Notes: generated from the sequence alone by a model not told the origin. Numbered from the stretch's first letter, positions 6,623-13,292 are shown. The stretch is DNA of 13,349 nucleotides from an uncultured Porphyromonadaceae bacterium (GCA_938027385.1 CALJBF010000038.1:1-13349), one strand, 5' to 3'. A program made the numbers and translations.

Positions 6623-7617
6623 CTGCGACACCATCCGCAAGCGCGCCGATTATGCCGCCGGAACCCAGGCCGAAGGTGTCGGTGCTGATCACCACTTACA
6701 ACCAGGCCGATACCCTGCCGACGGCACTTGACTCCATTCTGGCGCAGAAAACGGATTTTGAAATCGAGATATGCCTTTCAGACGACTGTTCGACCGATTC
6801 CACTCCGACCGTATGCGAGCGCTATGCCGCCCGCTACCCTGAAATCATTAAATATCACCGCAACAGCCACAACCTCGGCGCACGCGACAACTACTTCACC
6901 ACCATGATGCGGTGCCGCGGCAAGTATATCGCCGACCTCGCCGGCGACGACTACTGGACCCGCACCGACAAGTTGGCACGGCAGGTGGCCATACTCGATT
7001 CCGATTCGCGCATTGTTCTGGTTCATACCGACTGGCGATACCTCGACGCCCACACCGGCCTGGCACATCCCTCGGGCAACCCGCATGATTCGCCGTCGCT
7101 CCGAGCCCGTGTGCCGGGACTCGACATGATCGTTCCCATCCTCGATGCCGGAGACCACATGGTAATCCACTCGTGCACGGCGGTTTACCGGGCCGACGTG
7201 ACACAGCACACGGTAAAGGACAACCCCGAATGGTTCGCCAATCCCGACTATCCTTGCGAGGACCTGCAGCTGATGTGCCTGCTCGCCGAGCAGGGTGATG
7301 TCTGCTACATCGACGAACCGATGATGGCCTACCGTGTCGGGCATGACCAGATGACCTCGACAGCCGACCCCGTAAAGGCTTTTGACTTCAACATGGGCAC
7401 ACTGCGTCTGCGCCATGACCTGGCCAGAAAATTCGTGCTCAGCCCGCGCGACATCCCCTCGCTGCGGCGTCACGCCGCATACGTAATAGGACTCGCCCGA
7501 AAGGCCCGCGACCGCGACCGCCACGCGATGGCCGTGGAATATTGCCGCCGCAACCGCATCGGCATTCCCCTGCGCACGCGAATACGCAGCCTGCTGTTCC
7601 GCATCACGGGCCGGTAG
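6619..7617 (+). CDS. Family 2 glycosyltransferase (GDDYW type)
   Basis: The 332-residue product is a GT2 enzyme. Motifs are VSVLITTYNQ (20-29), SDDCSTD (54-60), the metal-binding LAGDDYW (107-113) followed by KLARQV, and CEDLQL near 213-218 as the probable catalytic-base region. The start taken here is GTG at 6619, overlapping the previous stop (GTGA). An in-frame ATG at 6652 (MPPEPRPKVSVL) would remove 11 residues and no motif, so the true start is unresolved. The C-terminus is strongly basic (Arg-rich, about 270-332), consistent with peripheral membrane binding. It is the last gene of the operon; a hairpin begins 12 nt after its stop. Specificity is unknown. Confidence 0.92.
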   Translation: MTATPSASAPIMPPEPRPKVSVLITTYNQADTLPTALDSILAQKTDFEIEICLSDDCSTDSTPTVCERYAARYPEIIKYHRNSHNLGARDNYFTTMMRCRGKYIADLAGDDYWTRTDKLARQVAILDSDSRIVLVHTDWRYLDAHTGLAHPSGNPHDSPSLRARVPGLDMIVPILDAGDHMVIHSCTAVYRADVTQHTVKDNPEWFANPDYPCEDLQLMCLLAEQGDVCYIDEPMMAYRVGHDQMTSTADPVKAFDFNMGTLRLRHDLARKFVLSPRDIPSLRRHAAYVIGLARKARDRDRHAMAVEYCRRNRIGIPLRTRIRSLLFRITGR

Positions 7618-7628
7618 GCACAAAAGCA

Positions 7629-7660
7629 AGACAGCCCACCGTAACGACGGTGGACTGTCT
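7629..7660. terminator. Strong 14-bp hairpin after the glycosyltransferase genes
   Basis: AGACAGCCCACCGT (7629-7642) pairs with ACGGTGGACTGTCT (7647-7660) around loop AACG, with one C/A mismatch read on the + strand; on the - strand that position becomes a G/T wobble. On the + strand it lies just after the last glycosyltransferase but is followed by CTGGTTCC, a poor U-tract. Read on the - strand the hairpin is followed by TGCTTTTGTG, which is more U-rich. It may therefore end transcription in the + direction, the - direction, or both. Confidence 0.6.
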
Positions 7661-7672
7661 CTGGTTCCGGAT

Positions 7673-7721
7673 GCCCGCAGACGGCTTTGTTTGAAGCACA
7701 CCGTCAGGTGATGAGTCGGGC
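7673..7721. other. Nested stem element, possible structured RNA
   Basis: Outer arms GCCCG (7673-7677) and CGGGC (7717-7721) enclose GACGG (7680-7684) and CCGTC (7701-7705). The inner pair is stacked on CTT/AAG (7685-7687 with 7694-7696) around loop TGTTTG. The pairs are Watson-Crick on both strands. The element is 12 nt from the 14-bp hairpin at 7629-7660 and sits in a 296-nt gene-free region. It may belong to the 3' UTR of the glycosyltransferase operon, or with the hairpin form a small RNA on the - strand. I do not recognise it as a named RNA family. Confidence 0.35.
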
Positions 7722-7815
7722 TATATATCTATTGCTTTAATTTAATCTACGATGGTTAGACGCCCGGCGCGCCCAAAGGTTTAACCCGCCGGTAAAAAAT
7801 TTCATGATTTTTTTG

Positions 7816-7823
7816 TAATTTTG
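7816..7823 (+). promoter_or_regulatory. Probable asd promoter (-7 box)
   Basis: TAATTTTG matches the TAnnTTTG -7 consensus and sits in an AT-rich patch. No TTTG/TTG is found at the expected -33 position around 7792-7796, so this is a partial match. The start would be near 7829, leaving a leader of about 85 nt before asd. Confidence 0.55.
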
Positions 7824-7833
7824 TAGCGAATAA

Positions 7834-7857
7834 GCGGCGCGCCCTCCGGCGAGCCGC
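7834..7857 (+). promoter_or_regulatory. 5'-UTR hairpin ahead of asd
   Basis: GCGGC (7834-7838) pairs with GCCGC (7853-7857), and CGCC (7840-7843) with GGCG (7848-7851), around loop CTCC with one G/A mismatch. It begins a few nucleotides after the predicted transcription start and has no U-tract, so it is not a terminator. A stabilising 5' hairpin or protein-binding site is possible. Confidence 0.4.
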
Positions 7858-7913
7858 ACATATCGCTCATTATCAGAGGATAGCACACATCCGCCAAGAC
7901 AATATTCCGAAAG

Positions 7914-8918
7914 ATGAACATAGCTATTGTCGGCGCATCAGGCGCCGTTGGACAGGAACTCATGCGCACGCTCCAGCAGCGTGACTTTCCGGTTGACAAC
8001 CTGACGCTTTTCGGCTCGGCCCGCTCGGCCGGCCGGCAATATACATTCCATGGCAAAGCCATTACCGTCAAGGAACTGCGTGATAACGACGACTTCCGCG
8101 ACATCGACATCGCCTTTACCTCGGCCGGAGCCGGCACATCACGCGACTTCGCCGGCACCATCACACGCCACGGCGCACTGATGATCGACAACTCGTCGGC
8201 TTTCCGTCTCGACGCCGACGTGCCCCTGGTAGTGCCCGAGGTGAACGGCGCCGACGCCCTCGACGCCCCGCGCCACATCATCGGCAACCCCAACTGCACC
8301 ACCATACAGATGGTGGTGGCCCTCAAGCCCATCGATGACCTCTCGCCCATCACCCGCATCCGCGTGGCCACATATCAGGCCGCCTCGGGAGCCGGGCAGG
8401 CCGCCATGGACGAGCTGTGGGCACAGTACGGAGCCTTAAGCCGCGGCGAGACTCCGGTCGTATCGAAGTTCTCGGCACAACTTGCCGGCAACGTCATTCC
8501 GCACATCGACGTCTTCACAGACAACGGATACACCAAAGAGGAGATGAAGATGGTTAACGAGACACGCAAGATCATGCACCGCCCCGACATCCGCGTAAGC
8601 GCCACCTGCGTGCGCGTGCCGGTGATGCGCGCCCACTCCGAGGCCATCTGGGTGCAGACACGCGACCGCATTACCGTCGACCAGGCCCGTGCCGCGTTCG
8701 CCGCCGCCCGTGGTGTGGTGGTGATGGACGACCCCGCCGCCAAAGTCTATCCCATGCCACTCGACCTGGCTCACACCGACCCCGTGTATGTGGGACGTCT
8801 GCGCGAAGACCTCGCTGACGACAACGCCCTCACATTCTGGACCGTGGCCGACCAGATACGCAAAGGCGCCGCCCTCAACGCCGTGCAGATTGCCGAATAT
8901 ATCCTGGCACACCGCTGA
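7914..8918 (+). CDS. asd: Aspartate-semialdehyde dehydrogenase
   Basis: The enzyme reduces aspartyl phosphate to aspartate semialdehyde with NADPH, the branch point to lysine/diaminopimelate, threonine and methionine. The 334-residue product fits the family length. It has the nucleotide-binding GASGAVG (7-13), a DNSSAFR segment (92-98), the active-site cysteine in GNPNCTT (124-130, C128), the substrate-binding QAASGAG segment (155-161), and the catalytic histidine in RVPVMRAHSE (H241). The start is fixed by the nucleotide-binding strand MNIAIVGASG beginning at residue 1. The gene has its own probable promoter and a structured leader. The antiporter follows closely and may be cotranscribed. 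Confidence 0.96.
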   Translation: MNIAIVGASGAVGQELMRTLQQRDFPVDNLTLFGSARSAGRQYTFHGKAITVKELRDNDDFRDIDIAFTSAGAGTSRDFAGTITRHGALMIDNSSAFRLDADVPLVVPEVNGADALDAPRHIIGNPNCTTIQMVVALKPIDDLSPITRIRVATYQAASGAGQAAMDELWAQYGALSRGETPVVSKFSAQLAGNVIPHIDVFTDNGYTKEEMKMVNETRKIMHRPDIRVSATCVRVPVMRAHSEAIWVQTRDRITVDQARAAFAAARGVVVMDDPAAKVYPMPLDLAHTDPVYVGRLREDLADDNALTFWTVADQIRKGAALNAVQIAEYILAHR

Positions 8919-8922
8919 ATCC

Positions 8923-8943
8923 GGTTCCCATACGCCGGGAATT
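8923..8943 (+). terminator. Weak hairpin between asd and the antiporter
   Basis: TTCCC (8925-8929) pairs with GGGAA (8937-8941), extendable by two G/T pairs, around a 7-nt loop. The following sequence TTTCGTCT is only mildly U-rich, so it would be a weak terminator or mRNA-processing site. No promoter consensus is visible between it and the antiporter gene. Confidence 0.3.
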
Positions 8944-9024
8944 TCGTCTGACATCAACATCACTACCTAAAAGCCAACCGCCATCAACCCCCTGGTATCA
9001 AATCCGGTAGCTATCTTTCTGATA

Positions 9025-11112
9025 GTGCTGGTCATAATACTTCTGGCGCCGGTGATTCTCAACAGGCTTAAGATACCCCACATCGTGGGGATGATAGCCG
9101 CAGGAATCATCGTGGGGCCTTACGGCCTGAACATTCTCGACCGCGACAGCTCTTTCGAGATTTTCGGGCAGGTAGGGCTGCTGTACCTCATGTTCCTGGC
9201 CGGACTTGAGATTGACATGTATCACCTGCGGCTGAATCTCAGGCGCGGCATGATATTCGGGGTGCTCACGTTTTTCATACCGATGGTGATGGGTGTGGCC
9301 GCCAGTGTGTGGATGCTGCACACAGGCTGGCTGACGGCGTTCCTGCTGGCGTCGATGTTCGCCTCGCACACGCTGATAGCCTACCCGGTGGCGGCACGTT
9401 TCGGCGTCACCAAGGCCCCCGCGGTGCTTATCTCGGTGGTGGGAACCATCATAGCCGTTATCGGTGCCCTGCTGGTGCTGGCCGCGGCGGTCAACATACA
9501 CGCCACCGGCGCTTTCCAGGCCGGAGCCATGGCGTGGCTCGTGGTCAAGCTCGGCATATACTGCGCCGCCGTGCTGTATGTATATCCGCGGCTGACACGC
9601 TGGTTCTTCAAGAATTACGGCGAGAAAGTCACCCAGTACGTCTTCATTCTGGCGCTGGTATTCCTCTCGGCATGGGTGTCGGGGCTGATCGGCCTTGAGC
9701 CTGTGCTGGGCGCATTTTTCGCCGGTCTGGTGATAAACCGCTACGTGCCGGCAAACTCGCCCCTGATGAACTCCATCGAGTTCGTGGGCAACGCCCTTTT
9801 CATCCCCTATTTCCTGATCGGGGTGGGTATGATGATAGATGTCGCCGTGATTTTCCACGGCAACACCCTTCTTGTAGCGCTGATAATGCTTGTGGTGGCG
9901 CTCGTGAGCAAATGGCTCGCCGCGTTCCTGGCACAGAAAGCCTACCGCATGCAGGGGTGCGACCGCCGCATGATGTTCGGCCTCACCACCGCCCACACCG
10001 CTGTGGCGCTGGCCGTGGTGACCATCGGCTACAACATGGTGCTCCCCGACGGCTCGCGCATGATGGACGAAACCATACTCAACGGCACGGTGCTCGTGAT
10101 CCTTGTCACCTGCGCAATCGCGCCGATGCTGACATCAGAGGCCGCCGCCAAAATCAGCATACGCTCGCTAAGTGAAGAGAACGCCGCCGGCGATACCGAG
10201 ACATCCGCGCGCAAAGAAGAGCATATACTCGTTCCGGTATCAAACCCCATCACCGCCGCCTCGCTGGCCGAACTGGCCCTGCTTATGCGCCGGCGCCGCA
10301 CCGGGCGCCACGCCGACAGGCTTTTCGCCCTGCATGTGCGCAACTCAAACTCGGCATCATCGAAGGCCATGGGGCAGAACTCGCTGAGACTGGCGCAGCA
10401 GGCTGCCTCGGGCGCCGACGTGACCATGGAGGGAATCGAGCGCTACGACCTGAACACCGCCACGGGCATCCTCAACACCATCGAGGAGCGCGACATCACC
10501 CAGGTGGTGGTGGGCATGCACCGCAAGGATACCGTCATTGACTCGTACCTTGGTCTGAAACTTGAGGGACTGCTCAAAGGCACCAACCGCATGGTGGCCA
10601 TATCGAGGTGTTACATCCCCGTCAATACCGTGACGCGCATCATGGTCTTCCTCCCCGAAAAGGCACATTACGAGACCGGTTTCACACAGTGGGTGCTCTC
10701 GGTGGCCTCGCTGGCGCAGGAGATCGGCTGCCGCGTGATATTCTGCGCCACGGCCGAACAGCGTCCCCTGCTGCGCGGACTCATACACCGCGAGGGGCTG
10801 GGCGTGCGCCACGAATATGTGGATACCAACGGCATAGACGATTTCGTCCTCCAGGCCGGCAAAGTGCTCGACGATGATCTTGTAGTCGTAGTCACCGCCC
10901 GTGCCAACTCGGTGAGCCGCACCACCGATATGGGCGATTTACCCGGTCTGCTCCACCGCTATTTCGCCAACAACAACCTTCTGCTCATCTACCCGTCGCA
11001 GTTCGGCGAGGCCGTGCACCTGCCGTCGTTCACCGACCCGCTGCAGAGCGACATCTCCACTACCCTCCCCGGCTGGTGGCGCATGCTCTGGCGCCGCATC
11101 TCCCCGAAATAG
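9025..11112 (+). CDS. CPA2-type cation/proton antiporter with Usp-like C-terminus
   Basis: The 695-residue product resembles Bacteroidetes monovalent cation:proton antiporters of the CPA2/KefB-NapA type. It exchanges Na+ or K+ for protons across the inner membrane, serving pH and ion homeostasis. About 12 hydrophobic segments span residues 1-370, including IPHIVGMIAAGIIVGPYG (17-34), FLAGLEID (57-64) and LFIPYFLIGVGMMID (258-272). From about 399 (ILVPVSNP) to the end are soluble sequences like one or two universal-stress-protein domains, a second strand motif starting near 535 (RIMVFLP). The start shown is GTG 9025, the first conventional start in the frame. The frame is open back to 8971 and the added residues extend the first hydrophobic segment, so the real start may be a rare codon upstream, such as ATC 8983 or CTG 8992. 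It probably shares the asd transcript. Confidence 0.9.
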   Translation: MLVIILLAPVILNRLKIPHIVGMIAAGIIVGPYGLNILDRDSSFEIFGQVGLLYLMFLAGLEIDMYHLRLNLRRGMIFGVLTFFIPMVMGVAASVWMLHTGWLTAFLLASMFASHTLIAYPVAARFGVTKAPAVLISVVGTIIAVIGALLVLAAAVNIHATGAFQAGAMAWLVVKLGIYCAAVLYVYPRLTRWFFKNYGEKVTQYVFILALVFLSAWVSGLIGLEPVLGAFFAGLVINRYVPANSPLMNSIEFVGNALFIPYFLIGVGMMIDVAVIFHGNTLLVALIMLVVALVSKWLAAFLAQKAYRMQGCDRRMMFGLTTAHTAVALAVVTIGYNMVLPDGSRMMDETILNGTVLVILVTCAIAPMLTSEAAAKISIRSLSEENAAGDTETSARKEEHILVPVSNPITAASLAELALLMRRRRTGRHADRLFALHVRNSNSASSKAMGQNSLRLAQQAASGADVTMEGIERYDLNTATGILNTIEERDITQVVVGMHRKDTVIDSYLGLKLEGLLKGTNRMVAISRCYIPVNTVTRIMVFLPEKAHYETGFTQWVLSVASLAQEIGCRVIFCATAEQRPLLRGLIHREGLGVRHEYVDTNGIDDFVLQAGKVLDDDLVVVVTARANSVSRTTDMGDLPGLLHRYFANNNLLLIYPSQFGEAVHLPSFTDPLQSDISTTLPGWWRMLWRRISPK

Positions 11113-11124
11113 CCTCCCCTCTCC

Positions 11125-11184
11125 GACCCTAAAGACCTTAAAGACCCTAAAGACCCTAAAGACCCTAAAGACCTTAAAGACCCT
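11125..11184. repeat. Tandem 9-bp repeat, unit GACCCTAAA, about 6.7 copies
   Basis: Six full units and a partial one run from 11125 to 11184 without spacers. Units 2 and 6 are GACCTTAAA; the others are GACCCTAAA. The array begins 13 nt after the antiporter stop and ends about 100 nt before the psd promoter. It has no inverted arm, so it is not a hairpin here. On the - strand each unit reads as a GGG or AGG run separated by TCTTTA. The same unit recurs as a palindrome at 13186-13257. Confidence 0.9.
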
Positions 11185-11281
11185 CTCCCCCCGTCCCCTG
11201 CAAATGTGTGAAATGTATGTGAAATTAACATAAAACACGTAGATTTTGCAGTTTCGCCACGGTTAAGTCGGATTTTTACAT

Positions 11282-11289
11282 TACCTTTG
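11282..11289 (+). promoter_or_regulatory. Probable psd promoter (-7 box)
   Basis: TACCTTTG fits the TAnnTTTG consensus and lies 19 nt before the psd ATG, the same short-leader layout as rfbC. No good -33 TTG is found 19-21 nt upstream. Since the antiporter gene and the repeat array lie just upstream, this promoter would make psd-pssA a separate unit. Confidence 0.6.
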
Positions 11290-11308
11290 TAGTCACTACA
11301 GATACGCC

Positions 11309-11980
11309 ATGAGAGTCAAGATACATCGCGAAGGCACGAACATACTCATCATCCTGCTTGCCGGCCTGCTGGTCGTCAACATCCCGCTGTGGGTGTGGTG
11401 TGGCAGTCTGGTATGGCTGTGGGCAAGCGTGACCGTTATCTCGGCTGTATTTTACTTTCTGGTTGTCAATTTCTTCCGCTCACCGCGCCGCCAGTTTCCC
11501 GGCAACCCCGTAAACGCCGTGGTATCGGCCGCAGACGGCAAAGTGGTGGCGCTTGAGGAGACATACGAAAGCGAGTACCTGAAATGCCGCTGCATCCAGC
11601 TGTCGGTGTTCATGTCGCCCTTGAACGTGCACGCCAACTGGTTCCCTGTCGACGGCGAGGTAATCTACGCCCGTCACCACAGCGGCCGTTTCCTGGCGGC
11701 ATACCTCCCCAAGTCATCCACCGAAAACGAACGTTCTACCGTGGTCATCCGCACTCCCTCCGGACAGGAAGTGCTCATGCGCCAGGTGGCCGGCGCCATG
11801 GCGCGCCGCATCGTCACCTACGCCAAACCCGGCGACGAGGCATCTATAGAAGATCACATGGGGTTCATAAAATTCGGCTCGCGCATCGACCTCTACCTAC
11901 CTCTGGGCACACAGATCATGGTCAAGATAGGTGACGCGACCATCGGCGGCGTCACCCAGGTGGGCAAACTCATTCCCTGA
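11309..11980 (+). CDS. psd: Phosphatidylserine decarboxylase, short form
   Basis: The enzyme converts phosphatidylserine to phosphatidylethanolamine at the inner membrane. The 223-residue proenzyme belongs to the short (archaeal/Bacteroidetes-type) branch. The N-terminus has two hydrophobic segments (about 12-30 and 35-54) that anchor it. Catalytic features are AADGKVV (74-80, with D76), the conserved FMSPLNVHANWFPVDG (101-116, with H108), and the self-cleavage site KFGSR (188-192), where S191 would become the pyruvoyl group of the small subunit. The tail IGDATIGGVTQVGKLI is typical of the family. Its start lies 19 nt after the -7 box. The product of pssA, 5 nt downstream, makes its substrate, so the two catalyse consecutive steps. 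Confidence 0.95.
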   Translation: MRVKIHREGTNILIILLAGLLVVNIPLWVWCGSLVWLWASVTVISAVFYFLVVNFFRSPRRQFPGNPVNAVVSAADGKVVALEETYESEYLKCRCIQLSVFMSPLNVHANWFPVDGEVIYARHHSGRFLAAYLPKSSTENERSTVVIRTPSGQEVLMRQVAGAMARRIVTYAKPGDEASIEDHMGFIKFGSRIDLYLPLGTQIMVKIGDATIGGVTQVGKLIP

Positions 11981-11985
11981 CAACA

Positions 11986-12744
11986 ATGTTCCGACGCATC
12001 ATAACTTCCGTACCCAACTTCCTGACGACCTGCAATCTGTTGTCGGGCTGTCTGGCCTGCATCTGTTCATTCTCGTTTGACAGCGACATCGAGGCTCTCG
12101 GGGGCCTGAACGGCCGTCAGCTGGCCTGGATACTCGTTGGTCTGGCCGCCGTGTTCGATTTCTTCGACGGCGCGGCTGCCCGCTGGCTCCACGCCCCCTC
12201 GCCGCTTGGCAAGGAACTTGACTCGCTGGCCGACCTTGTAAGTTTCGGCGTGGCCCCGTCGCTGTTGCTCTACAACATCCTTGGCATCTGGACCGGCTCA
12301 TGGTGGATTCCGTTCGTGGCGCTGTTCATACCCGCCATGGGAGCCCTCAGACTCGCCAAGTTCAACCTCGACGACTCACAGGCAACCGAATTCAAAGGTC
12401 TCCCCATCCCCGCCAACGCCATCTTCTGGATCGGCGCCACCGCATGGATGCAGAGCCACGGCATGGACTGGATGCACGCCCATGTCTATTGGGGCAACCT
12501 CATCGTGTGCGCCGTAATCGTCTCGGTGGCACTGCTGATGGTATCGAACCGCCGCATGTTCTCCCTGAAACTCAAGAACTTCAGATTCGGCGAGAATTTC
12601 GAGCGCTACGCTCTCATAATCGCCGCCATAGCATTCGTGGCAATCTGGGGCGTGGAAGGATTCGCCTACACCATCATACTTTATATCATTCTGTCGTGGA
12701 TCAACCCCGGCGCACGCCACAAGGCCGACGCCGTCCGCGGCTGA
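11986..12744 (+). CDS. pssA: CDP-diacylglycerol--serine O-phosphatidyltransferase
   Basis: The enzyme makes phosphatidylserine from CDP-diacylglycerol and serine, the step before Psd. The 252-residue product is an integral membrane CDP-alcohol phosphatidyltransferase. The family motif is complete: D58, D61-G62, A65-R66, G75, D79 and D83 in DFFDGAAARW followed by GKELDSLAD. About seven or eight hydrophobic segments are visible, including NFLTTCNLLSGCLACICSF (11-29), the segments after the motif (about 85-115) and two at the C-terminus (about 208-240). The start ATG is 5 nt after the psd stop, so the two are coupled. The following DUF4834 gene starts after 34 nt. Confidence 0.95.
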   Translation: MFRRIITSVPNFLTTCNLLSGCLACICSFSFDSDIEALGGLNGRQLAWILVGLAAVFDFFDGAAARWLHAPSPLGKELDSLADLVSFGVAPSLLLYNILGIWTGSWWIPFVALFIPAMGALRLAKFNLDDSQATEFKGLPIPANAIFWIGATAWMQSHGMDWMHAHVYWGNLIVCAVIVSVALLMVSNRRMFSLKLKNFRFGENFERYALIIAAIAFVAIWGVEGFAYTIILYIILSWINPGARHKADAVRG

Positions 12745-12778
12745 TATTTCCAACACACAAACATACACCTGACCATAT

Positions 12779-13165
12779 ATGGGATTCTTCGGATTCGCCC
12801 TGCTGTTGTTCTTTATCTTTGTGGTGGTATGGCCCCTGTGGCGCCTGTGGCGCGTGATGGGCAACATCAAGAAACGCCAGCAGGATTATATAAACCAGAT
12901 GTTCGGCGGTGCACGCCCTGAGGGGGAAGACACTCCGCGCGACAGCCGCCGCAAGGGGGGATGGTCAAGACCCGCCGAAAAAAAGCGCAAGAAAATCGAC
13001 CCCGAGGTGGGCGAATATGTCAAGTTCCACGAAATAACGGTGGAAACCGACACCACAAGCACCACCGAAACCGGCACCGACGACACCACCCGCACCGTCT
13101 ACACCGAATCGCAGATCGAGGACGTGGAGTGGACCGACCTGCCCCCACGCGCCCCGCGCCCCTGA
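12779..13165 (+). CDS. DUF4834-like small membrane protein
   Basis: The 128-residue protein starts with one hydrophobic segment (about 3-20, FGFALLLFFIFVVVWPLW), followed by a basic and then acidic, Thr-rich, low-complexity tail. Residues 30-44 (IKKRQQDYINQMFGG) and KIDPEVGEYVKFHEI (about 72-86) look like the conserved parts. I recall DUF4834 proteins encoded next to pssA in Bacteroidales, which supports this call; their function is unknown to me. With the N-terminus in the membrane and a charged tail, it could modulate or scaffold phospholipid synthesis enzymes, but that is a guess. It lies 34 nt after pssA with no promoter between. Its 3' side carries the repeat hairpin. Confidence 0.75.
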   Translation: MGFFGFALLLFFIFVVVWPLWRLWRVMGNIKKRQQDYINQMFGGARPEGEDTPRDSRRKGGWSRPAEKKRKKIDPEVGEYVKFHEITVETDTTSTTETGTDDTTRTVYTESQIEDVEWTDLPPRAPRP

Positions 13166-13185
13166 CAACACCCCCACGAAAGCAT

Positions 13186-13257
13186 AGGGTCTATAGGGTC
13201 TTTAAGGTCTTTAGAGTCCTTAACGACCCTAAAGACCCTAAAGACCCTAAAGGCCCT
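13186..13257. repeat. 33-bp-stem hairpin built of inverted 9-bp repeats
   Basis: The right arm (13225-13257) is three perfect GACCCTAAA units followed by GGCCCT. The left arm (13186-13218) is the reverse complement with degenerate units. Pairing gives a stem of about 33 positions with three mismatches and one G/T pair around a 6-nt loop CTTAAC (13219-13224). It starts 20 nt after the DUF4834 stop and is not followed by a U-tract, so it does not look like a standard terminator. The unit is the same as in the tandem array at 11125-11184. Confidence 0.9.
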
Positions 13258-13292
13258 TGGCCGCATAAAGCGCAAAAAGTGCAAAAAAAGAT

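Noticed and set aside
6778..7701. Minus-strand ORF of 307 codons opposite the third glycosyltransferase
   Set aside because: It is a shadow of a convincing GT2 gene, has no recognisable motif, and runs through the hairpin at 7629-7660.
7618..7913. tRNA, SRP RNA, tmRNA or known riboswitch in the gene-free stretch
   Set aside because: I looked for cloverleaf arms, the SRP GGAAGG-type core and common riboswitch cores and found none; only generic hairpins are supported.
8998..9996. Long minus-strand ORF (332 codons) opposite the antiporter
   Set aside because: It is antisense to a well-recognised gene. The translation is His/Gln/Gly/Arg-rich without domains, as expected from the complement of hydrophobic codons in GC-rich DNA.
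11125..11184. Telomere-like repeat marking a linear end
   Set aside because: The resemblance to TTAGGG repeats is superficial: the period is 9, the array is short and internal, with ordinary genes on both sides.
10939..11238. Minus-strand ORFs reading VFRVFKVF-type or LGSLRSLGS-type peptides
   Set aside because: These are translations of the 9-bp tandem repeat, whose period keeps every frame open. There is no support for a protein.
11125..13257. CRISPR array
   Set aside because: The units are 9 bp, contiguous and without spacers, and no cas gene is present.
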